NCBI GenBank assembly: GCA_945874815.1
Contig: CAMCIE010000075.1
Coordinates: 1-6,946 of the forward strand
DNA: 6,946 nt
Direction of reading: 5' to 3'
Source: an uncultured Bacteroidales bacterium
Lineage (GTDB): Bacteria; Bacteroidota; Bacteroidia; Bacteroidales; UBA932
Shown: one piece after another, positions 5,077-6,946 of the stretch
Layout: each line of letters begins with the position of its first letter
Numbering within the stretch: the first letter of the stretch is position 1
Program-made: the position numbers and the translations under genes
The notes under the pieces: model-generated
Database searches by the model: none
Told to the model about the DNA's origin: nothing
What the model saw: the letters and a program-made list of their open reading frames with translations, nothing else

Positions 5077-6373
5077 ACCTGGCAGCAGACATGCCTGCCA
5101 GATAGCCCATGCTGAAAGCGGACTGGAGGTTATATCCTCCCGTATCTGCATCAATATCAAGCACTTCTCCCGCAAAATACAAGCCCTTTACTATGCGGGA
5201 TTCAAGAGTTTTTGCGACAACCTCGTCACGGCTTACTCCACCGGCTGTGACCACGCAACGTTCATAGCCGACATAGCCGCTGATATCCATTTTCCAGCAT
5301 TTCAAGGCCTTGGCCAGCGATTTATGGTCAAGATTGGAATTCATTTTCACAAAAGCCGGAATAAGCGAAGAAGGCAGGAGTTTGGTCAGGAGAATCCTGA
5401 AACGCTCACGATATGGCTTGGATGCACTTCTGCGATCCTTTGAAATCTCATCAAACAGGTTATTGATACGTGAAGAAAGACTGACAAGTTCAACAGCCGG
5501 TTTAAGGTCAATCTCCACATATACTTTTGCACCATTGGTCAGTGCCAGAACACTCCTTCGGCTGATTTTGAAGCCGATGGGTCCTTCCAGACCGCCATCG
5601 GTAAAGTCAAGGTCGCCGAACTCGTCCTGCACAGGATTTCCGTCAATGAAAAGGCTCATGCCTACATTCTTCAACTGATTGCCGCAAAGCAACTTGCCCA
5701 TTTCAGAAAGCGGAGTGCTCCTGTCAATATGACCGTTGACGGAAGTAACCTTGTATCCCTTAGGGACAATGGCCGTAAGTGAAGGGAAGAGTGGTGTTAT
5801 GCTATGTCCCATGGACTTGGCAAAGCGGTAACCGTCCCCTGTGGAGCCAGTGGTCGGATATGAAAGTCCTCCGGTACAAACTATCAGTTTTGAACATACA
5901 AAAGCTTGATTGCCAGAACATTCCACGACAAATCCATCATTGCCGTCCCTGCATTGGAGGACTTCACAACCACAAATTATCCTTGCTCCGCTATCGCGTG
6001 CACCCTTGACCAGGGCGTCAACCACGTCGGCAGCGGAATATGAAGCCGGAAATGCCCTGTCTCCTCTTTCCACGACAGACTCAAGTCCCTGGTCGGCAAG
6101 ATATTGTATCATGGCATCGGATGTCAGATTATAAAATGCAGACTTCAGGAAATCGGCCTTAGGATGGATATGAGTTGAAAACTCGTTCCAAGGCTTGGCA
6201 TTTGTGAAGTTGCAGCGGCCCTTTCCCGTAATCATAATCTTTCGCGAAGGCCTCGGCATCTTTTCAAGTATGACAACTTTTGCCGAAGGTCCGAGAATCT
6301 TCATAGCTCCGGCTGCAGCCATCAATCCTGCCGCTCCGGCACCGACAATCACAATGTCCGCTTTCTGCTCCAT
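5069..6373 (-). CDS. HI0933/YhiN-family NAD(P)/FAD-dependent oxidoreductase (BaiN-like flavoprotein)
   Basis: A 434-residue flavoprotein of the HI0933-like family (Pfam PF03486 type, formerly called aminoacetone oxidase family). The physiological substrate is not settled for most members, so none is assigned. The N-terminus holds the dinucleotide-binding VGAGAAG at 10-16, followed by the family signature GKGRCNFTN at 50-58. TGGLSYPTTGSTGDGY at 167-182, TAGGVSRDEV at 376-385 and the C-terminal FAD-contact block GLYFAGEVLDIDADTGGYNL at 397-416 are all present. I chose the ATG at 6373 (MEQKADIVIVGAG) because the Rossmann fold starts within a few residues; an in-frame ATG at 6391 adds MVCVFI and cannot be excluded. 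A minus-strand -7 box at 6458-6451 lies about 80 bases upstream. The gene is monocistronic and convergent with mnmA. Confidence 0.92.
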   Translation of the reverse strand: MEQKADIVIVGAGAAGLMAAAGAMKILGPSAKVVILEKMPRPSRKIMITGKGRCNFTNAKPWNEFSTHIHPKADFLKSAFYNLTSDAMIQYLADQGLESVVERGDRAFPASYSAADVVDALVKGARDSGARIICGCEVLQCRDGNDGFVVECSGNQAFVCSKLIVCTGGLSYPTTGSTGDGYRFAKSMGHSITPLFPSLTAIVPKGYKVTSVNGHIDRSTPLSEMGKLLCGNQLKNVGMSLFIDGNPVQDEFGDLDFTDGGLEGPIGFKISRRSVLALTNGAKVYVEIDLKPAVELVSLSSRINNLFDEISKDRRSASKPYRERFRILLTKLLPSSLIPAFVKMNSNLDHKSLAKALKCWKMDISGYVGYERCVVTAGGVSRDEVVAKTLESRIVKGLYFAGEVLDIDADTGGYNLQSAFSMGYLAGMSAARSI

Positions 6374-6450
6374 AATAAAAACACAAACCAATTAATGAAA
6401 TTCAAGTTTCTCGGATTGAAAACTTTATCAAGTAATCTCCGAAAAGACTG

Positions 6451-6458
6451 CAAATTTA
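6451..6458 (-). promoter_or_regulatory. -7 promoter element of the flavoprotein gene
   Basis: Minus-strand TAAATTTG at 6458 to 6451 matches TAnnTTTG. It is one arm of an inverted repeat shared with the plus-strand -7 box at 6471-6478. No canonical -33 element is seen; its expected place falls on the opposing -7 box. Confidence 0.5.
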
Positions 6459-6470
6459 TCTAAAAATATC

Positions 6471-6478
6471 TATATTTG
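6471..6478 (+). promoter_or_regulatory. -7 promoter element of the tRNA-Thr transcript
   Basis: TATATTTG at 6471-6478 is an exact TAnnTTTG match, giving a start near 6484, about 55 bases before the tRNA. A -33 element is not obvious (CTG at 6448-6450 is the best candidate). It would drive both the tRNA and the reading frame directly after it. Confidence 0.55.
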
Positions 6479-6538
6479 CAGTCCTTTTGCGGAACAAGCC
6501 CGGATAGTGATGTCCTTTTGCCGCAAAAGAGACAGGTT

Positions 6539-6611
6539 GCCAGTTTAGCTTAGTCGGTAGAGCATCGCATTCGTAACGCGAAGGTCGTGGGTTCGAATCC
6601 CATAGCTGGCT
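6539..6611 (+). tRNA. tRNA-Thr, anticodon CGT
   Basis: A complete cloverleaf. The acceptor GCCAGTT (6539-6545) pairs with AGCTGGC (6604-6610) with one G-U. The D stem is GCTT/GAGC. The anticodon loop TTCGTAA has anticodon CGT at 6572-6574 reading ACG. The T arm has loop TTCGAAT. The discriminator is T6611. CCA is not encoded, unlike in the tRNA-Val of this window. The last pair of the anticodon stem (A6569, C6577) is a mismatch. Confidence 0.95.
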
Positions 6612-6614
6612 CAA

Positions 6615-6902
6615 ATGGAAATAAAGAAAATATTACGGTCATCAGTAATGGCTGGAATCTGCATCGCTGTAGCAGGATTCGGCTATCTCGCCCTCGGAGG
6701 CATTGCCGGCGCAGTACTCTTCAACTGCGGACTTCTGGCAGTGGTGGCATACAAACTCAAACTCTTCACCGGAACAGCAGGATTCATCATTAAGGGAGAA
6801 CTCGGACAATTGGGTCTGATTCTTCTTGGCAATATCATAGGCTGCCTTCTTGTGGCGCTACTCGCCAGAGTCTCACCTCTTCCACTGCAGGAAGCAGCTT
6901 AA
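6615..6902 (+). CDS. Formate/nitrite transporter-family protein, N-terminal part interrupted by an in-frame stop
   Basis: The 95-residue frame resembles the start of FNT-family pentameric anion channels as found in Bacteroidota. A short basic N-terminus (MEIKKILRSS) precedes a hydrophobic helix at about 12-28, a second at about 29-47, the LFTGTAGFI segment at 50-58 like the family's LxTG re-entrant motif, and a third helix at about 66-84 with GNIIG. Full-length members usually have more than 220 residues and six helices. The frame ends at TAA (6900-6902), yet the same frame stays open to the window edge and reads KILSSRLAINPLRAG, which suits the family's next loop. A CAA-to-TAA change at 6900 would explain this. 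The start codon lies 3 bases after the tRNA-Thr 3' end, so expression depends on read-through and tRNA processing. The family assignment is by pattern recognition only. Confidence 0.65.
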   Translation: MEIKKILRSSVMAGICIAVAGFGYLALGGIAGAVLFNCGLLAVVAYKLKLFTGTAGFIIKGELGQLGLILLGNIIGCLLVALLARVSPLPLQEAA

Positions 6903-6946
6903 AAAATCCTAAGTTCACGACTGGCTATCAATCCATTACGTGCAGG

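Noticed and set aside
6587..6793. 68-codon plus-strand ORF overlapping tRNA-Thr
   Set aside because: It is out of frame with the transporter-like membrane segments and starts inside the tRNA.

Overview
The window reads as chromosomal DNA of a member of the Bacteroidota, probably order Bacteroidales. Most transcription units start with the phylum's -7 element TAnnTTTG, usually with a TTTG-like -33 element 18-20 bases upstream. Start codons lack Shine-Dalgarno sequences, and the proteins look Bacteroidales-like. Assignment below order is not possible by eye. Most genes are housekeeping genes.

Layout. Bases 1-51 (-) are the 5' end of tmRNA (ssrA), with its promoter at 81-111. Diverging from it is asnB (357-2021), the glutamine-dependent asparagine synthetase. 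Between the two lies the most interesting part of the window: a 25-codon ORF (198-275) with nine Asn codons, then an antiterminator candidate, then an intrinsic terminator (313-337) just before asnB. This is the architecture of a ribosome-mediated transcription attenuator that would sense charged tRNA-Asn. Next come tRNA-Val(TAC) with its own promoter and a strong terminator, and about 570 bases without protein genes (2292-2862). That stretch holds four tandem copies of a 36-37 base repeat, a REP-like palindrome, a 164-base element with perfect 19-bp terminal inverted repeats, and an isolated 15-bp hairpin. On the minus strand follow the SRP 4.5S RNA gene (about 2863-2967) and cdd (cytidine deaminase). 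cdd faces mnmA (tRNA 2-thiouridylase) across a short region with overlapping promoters. mnmA and a minus-strand HI0933/YhiN-type flavoprotein converge and overlap by 8 bases at their 3' ends. The flavoprotein and tRNA-Thr(CGT) diverge from a symmetrical pair of -7 boxes. The tRNA is followed after only 3 bases by a formate/nitrite-transporter-like reading frame. That frame is broken by an in-frame TAA although family-like sequence continues to the window edge.

How the parts relate. There is no single pathway; this is a housekeeping segment centred on translation (tmRNA, two tRNAs, SRP RNA, a tRNA-modifying enzyme), asparagine synthesis, pyrimidine salvage and an orphan flavoprotein. The asnB leader would link asparagine supply directly to translation speed through Asn codons.
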